A DNA stretch of 64,000 bases from Flaccisagitta enflata. Taxonomy: Eukaryota > Chaetognatha > Sagittoidea > Aphragmophora. The notes below the pieces were generated by a model. It saw only the letters and a program-made list of their open reading frames with translations. It had not been told where the DNA came from and searched no databases. Positions 42,086 through 55,364 of this stretch are shown here, in pieces. How positions within the stretch are numbered: position 1 is the first letter of the stretch; every line of letters starts with the position of its first letter. The translations under genes were made by a program, and so were the position numbers. Where the stretch lies: positions 103,602,001 through 103,666,000 of the forward strand of contig OZ231126.1 of assembly GCA_965153355.1 (NCBI GenBank), read 5' to 3'.

Positions 42086-42415
42086 GAGCAGCGGTGTCAA
42101 AGGGCCGAGGTCCTGTAGGCCACAGGGGTGAATTTCCAGACATGCGTCCATCTGTCCATCCTTCCGTCTGTCCGTCCATCCATCTGTCCATCCCCCCCAA
42201 AGACCATCCGGGCCTCAAATCATCACGCTCAGGCCTGATTTTTGCCTTCAAAGCCCTTGAATTAGCCCATTCAACCTTCAATTTGGCCATGAAGACCTAA
42301 AATCAGCTCTCCAGACCTCGAATCTGCCCTCCAGACCCAAAATCAGCTCTCCAGGCCTCAAATATGCCCTTTCAGCTACAAATATGCCCCCCGACCATAA
42401 ATTAGCTCTATAGGT
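42086..42415 (+). mobile_element. family B head with tandem array
   Basis: GAGCAGCGGTGTCAAAGGGC, TCCTGTAGGCCACAGGGG and GAATTTCCAGAC, then GTCCATCC tetranucleotides (42143-42200), then about ten ~20-bp units (CCTCAAATCTGCCCTCCAGA-like) to 42415. The opposite end was not found. Confidence 0.75.
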
Positions 42416-42901
42416 TAATATTTTTTTCACAGACGTTTTCTGGGAAAATTTCAAATTGACTCATTTTTCATGAGGATTCCAAAACTGGTCCCAAAATTTG
42501 GTTATCTGCGATTTCATTTTTGACCTCTCGTAAGGTCAGATTAGGGTCACTTGTGACCTTTGACCCCCATTTTGACCCACTTAAAATGAGAAAAAGAAAA
42601 AAAAGAAGAGTACTTTCTTTTGCTACTTTTTTTAGAGGAATCCAAATCTGCAATCAGATTTTGATTTTGACAACTTTGAAATTTTGACCCCCGTGGGGAT
42701 CATACTTTGACCCCCTGACCTTTGACCCCCTTGAACTTACACTTCCTGAACATTTTTTGACAAAACAAACATGTAGCATTGAAGCTCATGGACAGTACTT
42801 GAGAATGGTACAATGGAGAAATGACTTTTTCCCATAGTCAGTGGCCTATCCATGGAAAAGTCTTTGTTCCTTCCTCGCGGAAATGATCGTTAGTGAAGTA
42901 T

Positions 42902-43235
42902 GACAGAGAGAGCGAGAGAGCGCGAGAGTGAGAGAGCGAGAGAGCGCGAGAGTGAGAGAGCGCAAGAGCGCAAGAGCGAGAGAGCGCAAGAGCGCGAGAG
43001 TGAGAGAGCGCTAGAGTGCGGGAGAAAAAGAGCGAGAGAGCGATAGCAAGAGCACAAGAACAAGAGCGAGAGAGCAAGACAACAAGAGCGAAAAAGCGAG
43101 AGCAAGAGCAAGAGCGAGAGCAAGAGCAAGAGCGAGAGCGAGAGCAAGAGCAAGAGCAAGAGCGAGTTAGAGCGAGAGAGCCAGAGAACCAGAGAGAGGG
43201 CCAGAGAGCGAGAGAGAGGGCCATAGAGCAAGAGC
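42902..43235. repeat. GAGAGCGCGAGAG compound microsatellite
   Basis: Imperfect GAGA/GCGA/GCAA hexamer mixture. The Ser/Leu- and Arg/Glu-rich frames here are repeat translations. Confidence 0.95.
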
Positions 43236-43990
43236 AAGAGAGCGCAACACTTTTCCCATCATGTCAAGTCAGCGCTAAATCTATGTTATTCCTATTCATG
43301 ACATTTCACGCCATTTCTGCTGCTTCTTCTGTCATTTTTGTCATTTCCCTTGGTCTGCTGATAGCAGAGACATTGTCCTTATCATGGAAAAAGATGACGT
43401 AAAGGGCCACTGTGTCCGTCTCTCATGACACCAAAGCATTAGATTCGTGTGGGAGCGCGTTTCACCGCTTTTTTGCTCATATGAGAAAAAAAGGTGACAA
43501 AAAATTGCAATTTTGGCATCGAACGACTTCAGTTTAAGAGTCTATATTTGGTATCAGTGAAATATACCTCAGCTCTCAAACGTTATTCAAAATGGGGGAT
43601 GAATCACGTAAGACCCTTGCCTCTGCCCTTGGGTTTAGCCTTTTTGCCAAAGAGGAAGAGGAAAAGCCCATGTTTAACCAATGGGAGGCGGATCGACCGT
43701 TTGTTTTAACATCATTTTGTTGTTCACCAACTATTTTCTTTGTAAAATGTGTCAATAACATTTTCATGAAACCTATTTAGCTTCCAGATCTGCTGAAACC
43801 TTTCCTTTTTTGTTGAGGACATGCAACTCTATGTAAGGGGCTCTGTCTGTCCATCTGTTGGTTGGTCACATTTTGAGTTGAAAATGCAAAAAACACGCAG
43901 TTATTTTTGGGTGAATGTGTGTGTGTGCAGGTGTGTGTGTTTTTTGTGAGTGTGTGTGTATGGAAGGGGATAAGCATGTTGTCCCCAGGG
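43236..43990. other. no gene; diverged family A hairpin
   Basis: At 43806-43870 a diverged family A end remains (GTTGAGGACATGCAACTCTA, then CTGTCCATCTGTTGGTTGG). A GT-rich stretch follows at 43914-43965. Confidence 0.45.

Positions 43991-44080
<90 letters not shown>
43991..44080. repeat. (GTT)30 microsatellite
   Basis: Thirty uninterrupted trinucleotides. All frames stay open as homopolymers (poly-Cys, poly-Leu, poly-Val) and are not genes. Confidence 0.97.
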
Positions 44081-45072
<992 letters not shown>

Positions 45073-45569
45073 TTAAGAAATTATGACCCAACTCTCAAAA
45101 ATTGAATTATGACATAGCTAAATGAAATAATCAGTATTGCTATGTGGTTATTTACTTATTTGTATAGTTTTAACTAATGTTTCAATCATTTTTTGTCAAT
45201 TCTCAGTTTGCTTTTCTTTTCATTAATAAGCGTGCAGCATTTGAACAAAAAGATTTTAAAATTCATAACTCAAAAGATATCAATTTTGTATAATTTAAAA
45301 AAAGTTGATTATGAAAATAAAAAAATCACATTATCAAAACTAAAATCATAAAAAGTCGAATCTCGCAATTTCACTTCCCCCCCCCCCCAAAAAAAACAAA
45401 CAACATTCATTGACTGAGCCAAAACAGACTGATAAGAGGATGCTGGTTAATTAGTTGGACCGGCATTTTCTCGACGATCCACACAGCCCGGCGCAAGTAT
45501 TCGCGAGTCGCTTGTTTAATCAAAACAAATTATGGCAAAGTTTTGACCAATATGTGCGCCTCGCTGATC

Positions 45570-45837
45570 AACAAGGCCAGATACACGGATACCCCAGTTG
45601 CTTGCGGGTGGGCAGGAGCAGTGCTGGAGAAGGTCATTCGAGCATTTGGGCAGGAGCAGTAGGCTCGAAAAGTTCAAAAACATGTTGGTCCGTCCGTCGG
45701 TCCGTCCGTCACACTTTACTTTCTTGGCGTTAATGCGGTTTTTGGCCTTACTGCTCCTGCCCAAATGCTCCACTGACCTCAATTATGGCCCGTGCCCACC
45801 CGCATGCAACTGGGGTAGCTGTGTATCCGGCCTTGTT
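45570..45837. mobile_element. two-armed family A element (foldback)
   Basis: Begins AACAAGGCCAGATACACGG and ends CTGTGTATCCGGCCTTGTT, so the outer ends are inverted repeats. Between them are GGGTGGGCAGGAGCAG, a GTCCGTCCGTCGGTCC tract and CTGCTCCTGCCCAAATG. This copy shows that family A can exist as a closed 268-bp foldback unit. Confidence 0.8.
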
Positions 45838-46488
45838 GGTTTTGAGGAGGAAATTTCCTTATATGCAGATAGTTTTAATCATAAGTAGCGGTGCCAGGGA
45901 TCCGCCAATGAGCAATGCGACATTTTTGTCTTGAAATATTTCATTTTAGCAGGGTAGCTCATTGGCGGATCCCTGGCACTGTATGCCGGCCATTCTATGA
46001 TTACCTTGACAACATGATATTTTTATGATCCCATCAAGCATCTACACTAAGACCCAATTCTGCATTAATCCATTTATAACCATATTTCATCATGTTACAA
46101 GATAAAGCAACTCTGTTTATCTGGGCATATTTTGGTACATCGTCTTATGTTTCTCAGACTTGTTAAGCGGGTTTTTAGTCGCATGCAGGCATCTCTACAA
46201 CCCGCTTTGTCCGTCGGTCGGTTGGTTGGTTGGTCGGTCGGTTGGTCGGTCACACTTTACTTTTTTTTATTTTTTATTTCTTTGACCTCACTGCTCCTGC
46301 CCAAATGATCAGGTGACCTCAAATATGGCCCCTGCCCACCCACACGCGAATTTGGTAGCCGTGTATCCGGCCTTGTTGAATTAGGGTTAGGCTGGGTGTT
46401 AAATTTTCTTTTTTGTTTTTTTCAAGCTTTTGAGTTTTTTCCCATCTCCAAACCCTTTCATTTCATTTCCCCCACTAAACAACTAAAT
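45588..46488. repeat. 0.9-kb duplicated segment, copy 2
   Basis: Closely matches 40383-41271. Inside it a plus-strand family A copy lies at 46170-46377 and the hairpin element at 45890-45980. The most visible changes are in the tetranucleotide tracts. Confidence 0.9.
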
Positions 46489-46654
46489 ACAAGCCTGTTT
46501 GAGTGGAAAAATCAGTTAAAAGTCAATAAAGACCAAAAACAAGACAAACGGCGTTGGAATCAAACCAACTTCGATATACCGAAATATGCCCTAATTATGA
46601 TAGGAAAAGTTTTGGTTTGCCAAACTATGTTGAGATACTTTTTATGGATTAATG

Positions 46655-47085
46655 CGGAACGGTCAGGGTCCCTCGTTCAAAATTTCTCAAAAAAAAAAGA
46701 AAAAAAATGTACTGATTCCAATTTTTTTACACAGGGGTCTTAAAAAGTGTGTAGAATCAGAATGTCATGTTTGTTTTGGTCTAACATGGGCCAAAAAAAT
46801 TAGAAACGGTTTTTAATGCCTAAAACATCTATTTTTGCTATAATATCAGCACTTATGCACAGAATTTCAATATTTTTTTTTTTTAGAAACACAAAGTTCT
46901 TGTAGTAATTGATATTTGAGTGAATTTGTAACACTGGACCATAAGCCTAAGAAGCCTAAAAATGGTTTTAAAATGCCCAAAAATGAGGAAATCAGTCAAA
47001 TGTCTAAAATCTTTTAAAAATAAGCATTGGAAACAGTGTATTTGGGTGAAAAACATGTTACATATGAATTTCATCCATCTCCTTC
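46655..47085. repeat. dispersed repeat, inverted partner at 51735-52165
   Basis: Shared phrases in opposite orientation include CGGTCAGGGTCCC, TGATTCCAATTTTTTTACA, AAACACAAAGTTCTTGTA / GAAACAAGTTCTTGTAAT and AAGCATTGGAAACAGTGTAT. No coding frame is conserved. Confidence 0.75.
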
Positions 47086-47345
47086 AAAAAATAGGCACCT
47101 ACTAAGCGAAAAACGCAAAATGACAATATGCAAATGAGGTTAAAGTTCAATTTTTCAAAAAATGGTGTATACAATAAAGGAACCTCACTTTTCATGAAAG
47201 CTACTTAAGCTGCGACAAAAAATGACATTTTTACACTCTATAGGCCATTTTTGAAAAAAAATAGAACTTAAATCTCATTTGCATATTGCGGTTTTGCATT
47301 TTTCACTCATAACGCCCCTGTTCCTTTTAGAAGATAGGACACAGT
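47086..47345. mobile_element. foldback insertion inside the dispersed repeat
   Basis: Inverted arms share AAAACGCAAAATGACAATAT.. near 47110 and its reverse near 47290 (CATATTGCGGTTTTGCATTT). The partner repeat at 51735 lacks this block and passes directly from ATTTCATC to GCAAGATCGCGTG. Confidence 0.65.
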
Positions 47346-47813
47346 GCAAGATCGCGTGAAAATTAGCATTCACCAAGGTCAAAAAATTTAATTATCATAA
47401 AACAATTTTTTCTTCAATTGTTGTTTGATATATTACTTTGTGATAACAAAAGAAAAAAAATCAATGCAAAATCTGATTTAGTTAGCTAAATATTAATTAT
47501 TACAAAATTAAATATGATCTATTCTGTTTCTAAGTTTTTTATCGTATTTTTTAAAGTTTTCTGCATCAGAAAATATTCTAAAATGCTCTTGATATATCTT
47601 AGACAACTAAAAAACATATAATAAATTATTTTTTATATAATTTTTTAATGTCATTTATAATTTTATACAAAATAAGTACGGAAAACAAACATTTTTTGCT
47701 TATTTTGCATCTTGTCATAAAACTGTTTCTTTTCCATGAGATATTGTCTTGCAATTTAACATTCAGCAACTGTCCATACATTCACGTAATCATGATGGTT
47801 ATCACAAAGCTGT

Positions 47814-47908
47814 TCATTCATTCATTCATTCATTCAATCATTCAGTCATTCATTCATTTATTCATTCAATCATTCAGTCATTCATTCATTTATTCATTCA
47901 ATCATTCA
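47814..47908. repeat. (TTCA)n microsatellite
   Basis: Imperfect TTCATTCA array with TCAGTCAT and CAATCATT variants. GTT-rich tracts follow at 47939-48060 and 48132-48181. Confidence 0.95.
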
Positions 47909-48137
47909 CAATTGTTAACATGACGTAGTAGTCATTACTGTTGTTGTTGCTGTTGTTGTTGCTGTTGTTGTTGTTGTTGTTGTTACTGTTGTTGTCCTCA
48001 TCTTCGTCATCATTGTTATTGTTGTTTTATTGTTTATCATTGTTGTTGTTGTTGTTGTTACCATTAGTATTATTAATTGGAACTTAGCTATTTGACCCCA
48101 GTCATAATCACTATACCACCTATTATTGTAGTATCAG

Positions 48138-48181
<44 letters not shown>

Positions 48182-48189
48182 GAAACAAA

Positions 48190-48580
48190 GCCTCCAATCC
48201 TAACATTTCCGCCTCCTAAGCTGTATTCCAAGTCACCAGCCCAAGACTCATGTTTTAACCCTTTGAATTCCAAGCTCCAGTCCAGCCTGGCCATGTAAAA
48301 GTGCAATAACGCGAATTTCCACCCCTGCCCACCTTTCCGCAACTTGTTTTGGCAGTGAAACTGGCCTTGTTATAATACTTACTTACTACATACTTCTGTC
48401 TCCCTGCCCCCTTGGAATAAACAAGACCAAGTACGCCAATAAGATGCGACATGTGGATTGTCGAATGAATGCATTACCAACAGACACACAGATTGACTGA
48501 CCGACGGATACAGCCAGTTATAGAAGTGCTTTGTTGCACCTGAAAATCTTATTTACCTGTCTAGTCTGTCCATCTTCCTC
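48190..48580. other. no gene; family A and C remnants
   Basis: A family A inner end is at 48300-48372 (CCCCTGCCCACCTTTCCGC ... CTGGCCTTGTT). A family C-like block is at 48485-48560. Confidence 0.5.
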
Positions 48581-48585
48581 TCTCT

Positions 48586-48677
<92 letters not shown>
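48581..48677. repeat. (CT)n microsatellite
   Basis: About 45 CT repeats with one GT interruption near its start. Confidence 0.97.
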
Positions 48678-48680
<3 letters not shown>

Positions 48681-49115
48681 AGAAAGACAGACCATCTGCC
48701 TCCCCATTTTTCCTCCCACCATAAATTTCTAGGGCCTCGAAACTGGAAACTTGCCAGACCAATTCTGATTTGGTTATTCAGATCTCAAATGGCAAAAAAA
48801 CAGGCTAAATCGGGGTCAAATTAGCTGAAAACAGCCTATCTCACTCAATCATTTCAGAACTAGGACAAATATACTCATTGAGAGGTTTGGACACTAATAC
48901 CGGGGTCATAACAGGCCAAAAAACAGGCTAAAACAGTAATTGTTGAAGGCTGGTATATGGGCTTCAAGGCTGAGATATGGGCCTGGAGGTGGGGGGGTAC
49001 GGAGAAGGAGAAAGAGGAGAAGGAGAAGGAGGAGGAGAAAATTCCCCTGTGTGAAAGCAAAGGTCATTGACCCCTTTGGGGCCGCTGCTCAAATATCTGC
49101 ATTTTCACTTTAATC
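48678..49115. other. no gene; family B fragment
   Basis: A purine-rich run at 49000-49040 and a short family B end at 49068-49090 (CCTTTGGGGCCGCTGC). Confidence 0.5.
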
Positions 49116-49622
49116 TAGTCATCCAAGGATCGCACATGGGCAGCGGTACCCAATGCCCTGCTTAGAGTGATCAAGTGAAGTAGTGGAGTGAGAGCAGGGC
49201 AGCGGCCCCAAAGGGTCGATGTCCTGTAGGACACAGGGGGGAATTTCGAGACATCCTGAGGCAGATTTGAAGTCGGGATGGCAGAATTTAGTCTAAAAGA
49301 GGTTTGGGGGGCAGGCTTGAGGTCTAGAGGACAAATTTGAGGCCTGAAGAATTAATTTGAGGCCTGGAGGGCAGATTTGAGGTCTGGAGGGCTGATTTGA
49401 GGTCTGGAGGGCAGATATGAGGTCTGGAGAGCTGATTTGAGTTCTTGAGGGCTAAATTGATGTCTGAGAGGGCTAATTTGAGGGCTCAGAGGGCCAAAAT
49501 CAGGCCTGAGACTGCAGACTTGAGGCTCCAATGGCCAAAGGGGGGGGATGGAAAGACGGAAGGACTGACGTCTCAAAATTCCCCCCTGTGTCTTACAGGA
49601 CATCGGCCTTTTGGGGCCGCTG
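49116..49622. mobile_element. family B element with inverted ends and internal array
   Basis: The head begins CATCCAAGGATCGCACATGG. Inverted ends GGGCAGCGGCCCCAAAGGG (from 49197) and CTTTTGGGGCCGCTGCCC (to 49622) enclose TGTCCTGTAGGACACAGGGG, about 13 units of a 20-bp repeat (GAGGTCTGGAGGGCTGATTT-like) and a short GGAAAGACGGAAGGAC tract. Confidence 0.8.
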
Positions 49623-49844
49623 CCCTCAAATCATTGTTACAGAGAATTTTTTGACAATCTTACTCGATCCTTTCAAAACAAGGTCAACTGTACTGATTGA
49701 AAGCTCTTGACGATGATAGTTACTGGGGTAATAACAGGGCAAAAACAGGCCAAAATTGTGCTAAAGTGTTGGTAATCTGCATTTTTGTCTAAGAGATCAT
49801 TAATACATAGAACTTTTTCAACAAATAATTCAAAAAAAGGTCAA

Positions 49845-50334
49845 ACAAGTCATCCAAGGATTGCACATGTTCAGCAATACCCAATGCCCTCCTTGGAGGG
49901 AACAGCTGAAAAAATAGAGTGAGATTAGGGCAGCAGCCCAAAGGGCCAATGTCCTGTAGGACACAGGGGTGAATTTCCTCATGCCCATCCGTCCTGAGAG
50001 GTCAGATTTTAGGCTTGAGAGGGCAAATTTGAGGTCTCGGGGCCTATTTCAATCCAGAGGGCTGAATACAAGCCTGTGAGGGTTGATTTATGGTCTCAGA
50101 GGGCTGATTTTGAGCTAAAGAGCCAAAGAAAGCTGATTTTGGATCTGATTAAGCCAATTTTGTATCTGGGCGTGATGATCTCAGGTCTGAGAGGGTTGAT
50201 TTGGGCCTCTTAGCGCTGATTTCAGGCCTGAAGAGCCAGATTAGGGATTGGGGAGGGACCTACGGATGGACTGTAAGGAAAGTCACCTCTGTGTCCTACA
50301 GGATATTGGCCCTTTGGGGCCACTGCCCAAAAAG
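49845..50334. mobile_element. family B element, second complete copy
   Basis: Same order: head AAGTCATCCAAGGATTGCAC, end GGGCAGCAGCCCAAAGGGCC, TGTCCTGTAGGACACAGGGG, a ~21-bp array (50000-50240), then CTACAGGATATTGGCCCTTT and GGGGCCACTGCCC. The array units differ from those of the copy at 49116. Confidence 0.8.
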
Positions 50335-51734
50335 GGCCGAAATTCTGAATAACAATGATCTGATTGACAAAAATGCAGATTTTTGTCAATAAGTAATATA
50401 GACTATTCTGGCCTGTTTTTGGCCTGGTATGACCCCGGTAAAGCTCTTTATGTCCTAGTTTTGCCTAAAATTAGTGAGGTTGGCTAAAAATTGCTCAATA
50501 GCTCTCATATTTTTGATAAAAATGCTGTTTTTGGCTTTATTGACCCATTTTTGGCTTTTTTTCTTTAAGATCGCCATAAAGCTGCCAGATTTTCATGGAC
50601 AATGTATTCACCTCAGTTCTTATTAGTTTCTTGTGAAAAACTCAATCAAGTGACAACAGTGCACTCAAAACAGCCAAAAAGCGCATTTTTAACCTAAAAA
50701 TTGCAATTAAAATGGATTTTTGAAGGGGGGGCCCAAAAAATATTGAAAAACGGAGATTGAATTTGTGTTCAGCATGAAAAATAGGTCAGAACAGTGGAGC
50801 TCCAATTTTGGACCTATACTTAAGTTTCTGTTTCAAAGCTCCCAGACTATTTTGTTCCCTAGGTCTCAAGGGCCTCAAAAATCAACTTACTCTGCTTATT
50901 TTGATCTTCTAAGGGTTGAATTGTAACAATAAAAAGTTCTAAAGTTTTTTGTTACCATTCTGATTTTATATTGATGGGTAAATTTCAAGGAATTTGGCAT
51001 TAGAAAATGAGTTAGAACTACTCTCATTGAAAATAACAAATTTGCATAGAAAATGAGAAATCAGAAAAACTAAAAACATGGGAACCTGGCAATATTGATT
51101 GTCTAGGTTCCCATGTTTTCAAAAATGCAAAAATTTGGTTGGTTTATTTTATTTGTTATTTTCAAATTGCAAAATGTTTTTGTCCAAAATCGAAAATTAT
51201 CTTACATCCAATCAAAAAAATATCAAAATTGCATCTTAAAATCGTCGCAGACAGACAAAATTTGAAACCCAACTAGCCATTTGGTACTTTTAACTACTTC
51301 TCAAATTTTATGAAGTTGGGTTAACAGGAAGTATACTTAATATTTGCTGGTTTAACTTTTTAGCTTTTTTTCTTTTTTTCTTTGTAATTTTGAGAATTTG
51401 AAATAAATTATTTTTCTGGTACCTAAAATTTGATTCTATAGATAGCCAATTTTTTTATTTAAACCTTGTGATGCCTTGAGTAGGTCTGGTTTGTGGAAAT
51501 AGCTCATTTGTTAGTTTTCTGAAGACAACAGCCTTCAAAACTTAAGTTATTTTGAACATTGTTGTCAGGTTTTGATTTTTTGGTGTTTTTTCTTAAGAAT
51601 TAAAAATACTTATGGCCCCAAACTGGCCATGATGGCGACCTGACCTCAAAAGGGTCACTTAGTACAATATTTGGGTACATCTGATTACTTACAGGATCAG
51701 TCATTTGGAAATTTCTGATGCAAAAATGTATACT
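50335..51734. other. no gene; one nested hairpin unit
   Basis: AT-rich. The unit at 51030-51163 (outer stem AAATAACAAAT, inner stem ACATGGGAACCT) is related to 34958-35092. No coding frame is supported. Confidence 0.55.
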
Positions 51735-52165
51735 AAATTTGTGTGACTGGCAATTTTCACGCGATCTTGCTCCGTGTCATAGATGAAATTCATACCTGAC
51801 ATGTTTCTTAGCCAAATACACTGTTTCCAATGCTTGTTTTTTGAAATTTCAAGAAGTTTGAATGATTTCCTCATTTTTGGGCTTTTTAAAACCATTTTTA
51901 AGCCCCTTTGGCATATAGTATAATGTTACAAACTCACTCAAACATCAATTATTACAAGAACTTGTTTCTAAAAAGAAAAAATTGAAATTCTATATCCAAA
52001 GCAAAAATGGCTGTTTTTAGCAATAAAAAGTTAGACCAAAATGAATATCATCTTCTGATTCTACGCCCTTCTTAGGACCAGTCTGTAAAAAAATTGGAAT
52101 CGGTACATTTTTTTTCTTTCAAAACCCTTAGAATTGAGATATTTTCATTGGGGGACCCTGACCGG
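51735..52165. repeat. dispersed repeat, inverted copy of 46655-47085
   Basis: Reverse-oriented relative. It carries CACGGAGCAAGATCGCGTG where the other copy has a foldback insertion. Confidence 0.75.
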
Positions 52166-52313
52166 GAGTTGAGACTGACCAGACTGAAGACTGACTGTCC
52201 AGGGATTGGGAAAATTACCAGGAATATTGACTACTATTCATATTCCTAGCCTCATTTTGAAATAATTGATATTTTCTTGGTCTCTAATAAAAGTGCGTTT
52301 TGCTGTCTGTCTG

Positions 52314-52314
<1 letters not shown>

Positions 52315-52402
<88 letters not shown>
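52315..52402. repeat. (CT)n microsatellite
   Basis: About 43 CT repeats. It may act as a polypyrimidine tract for the candidate exon just after it. Confidence 0.97.
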
Positions 52403-52405
<3 letters not shown>

Positions 52406-52626
52406 CTTGTCATTTTCTCGACCTTAAAGAGTTGCCGGAGCTGTCTAATCCATACGTGCTGATGGCGCTGACCCGAAAAGAATGTAAAATAAAGCAATAC
52501 ATCAAAATAGGGCAATTCGTGAATGAGAATCCGAGAGAAAAGATGGACAAGGATTTCATTGGCATTTTACACAAAATTATTTTTGAAGAATGGAGCTTGG
52601 TTCTGCTCCACGTAGCCGATATCTGA
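52403..52626 (+). CDS. possible terminal exon, unrecognised
   Basis: After a long CT tract, a frame of about 70 codons ends with TGA at 52624-52626. It reads plausibly as protein ([18 protein letters not shown], then [16 protein letters not shown] and [16 protein letters not shown]), with balanced composition unlike the repeats around it. A possible acceptor is ..CGACCTTAAAG|AG near 52428. No upstream exon, domain or start codon could be tied to it. A family A hairpin begins 12 bp after the stop. Confidence 0.25.
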
Positions 52627-52634
52627 CACTCATT

Positions 52635-53063
52635 TTTATTCGCGTGCTACACGACTCCACCTCGCTAAGTCGGTCGGTCCTATTTTTGGGCAGCGGCCCC
52701 AAAGGGCCAATGTCCTGTAGGACACGGGTGAATTTCCAGACGTCCGTCTGTCCGTCTGTTGTCTGTCCGTACATACGTCCCCCCCTGAAGCTTCTCAACC
52801 CTCAAATTCCCATTGAATAACACAAGAAAATTGACAAAATACAAACTTCCCATTGAATAACATAGAAAATTGATGAAAAATGAGAAAAATGTAAAATTCC
52901 CATTGAATAACATGGTAAATTGGGGAGAAATTGAAAAAATGTAAAATTCCTATTGAATAACATGGAAAGTTGCCACCAAGGCCTCAGATATGCCCTCTCA
53001 GGTTGTCTGGAAATTCACCCCTGTGTCTTACAGAACATCAGCCCTTTAGGGCCGCTGCCCTGC
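52635..53063. mobile_element. family B element with a truncated family A end
   Basis: A family A stub (TTTTTATTCGCGTGCTACAC, GTCGGTCGGTCC) at 52635-52681 runs into a family B copy (GGGCAGCGGCCCCAAAGGG at 52688 to TTAGGGCCGCTGCCC at 53063). The internal array here is a different ~50-bp unit, CCCATTGAATAACATGG-like, four copies (52805-52975). Confidence 0.75.
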
Positions 53064-53141
53064 TCTCACTCCTATTCTTCAGTAAATCACTCCAAGCAGG
53101 GCACCAGGTACCGCTGACCATGTGTGATCCTTGGATGACTT

Positions 53142-53268
53142 GTTACTTTTTCGGCGTTTTTTAGCTTTTTGAGCATACTGCTTCTGCCCAAATGCTCTGG
53201 TGACCTCCTCCAGCACTGCTACTGCTTACCCGCACGCGACAGGGGTAGCTGTGTATCCGGCCTTGTTT
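53142..53268 (+). mobile_element. family A element, inner half
   Basis: ACTGCTTCTGCCCAAATGCTC, ACCCGCACGCGACAGGGG and GTGTATCCGGCCTTGTT. The hairpin half is missing. Confidence 0.8.
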
Positions 53269-53356
53269 TTAATTACATGATTAAGTGAAAACTTTCATTT
53301 ACTTGTGTTTTGTTAAGCGCCATTGCTGGAATGAACAACTTTGGGTGCTTAATGGG

Positions 53357-53822
53357 AACAAGGCCGGATACACGGCTACCCTAGTCGTAAGTGGGTGGGC
53401 AGGGGGTGTGATGGAGAAGGTCAAGGGTGTTTGGGAAGGAGCAGGGAGCTCAAATGCTAAAGATGCCGAAAAAGTAAAATGGGGACCAACCAACCAACAC
53501 TAACCGACCAACCAATCAACCAACCAACCGACCAACCAACTGACTGATGGACAAAATGGGATGTAGTTGTAGGGTACCCTACTAAAAATCATAAGTTTCA
53601 GAGAGATCTGAACAATGAAATTTTTAGTCGTCTGCTCGTGACCAATCTGCTATGTTGGTCGGTTGCTCTGTTAGTTGGCCGCCTTTAGCTCTTTTAACGT
53701 TTTTGGCATTTTCAGGCGTCTTTTGCGTTACTGCTCCTGCCCAAATGCTTGAGTTAGCATGTATCATCACTGTCCCTGCCCACCCGCACACAACTCAAGT
53801 AGCCGTGCATCCAGCCTTGTTT
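53357..53822. mobile_element. family A pair, tail to tail
   Basis: A minus copy (53357-53588, from AACAAGGCCGGATACACGGC to CCCTACTAAAAA) and a plus copy (53621-53822, from TTTTTAGTCGTCTGCTCGTG to CATCCAGCCTTGTT) are separated by 32 bp. The arrangement and spacing match the pair at 16546-16945. Confidence 0.8.
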
Positions 53823-55208
<1,386 letters not shown>

Positions 55209-55364
55209 TTTTTAGTCGCGGACATGCGACTCTACACCTTGCCGTGTTGGTTGGTCCGTCAGTCCGTCTGTCCATCCGTCACATTTTTGAATTCCGAGAG
55301 GTTTTCTCATTACTGCTCCTGCCCAACCGTCCGCCACTGGATTGCCGTGTATCCAGCCTTGTTT
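55209..55364 (+). mobile_element. family A element, single arm
   Basis: TTTTTAGTCGCGGACATGCGACT, CTACACCTTGCCGTG, a short GTTGGTCCGTCAGTCCG tract, ACTGCTCCTGCCCAACCGTC and GTGTATCCAGCCTTGTT. Confidence 0.85.
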
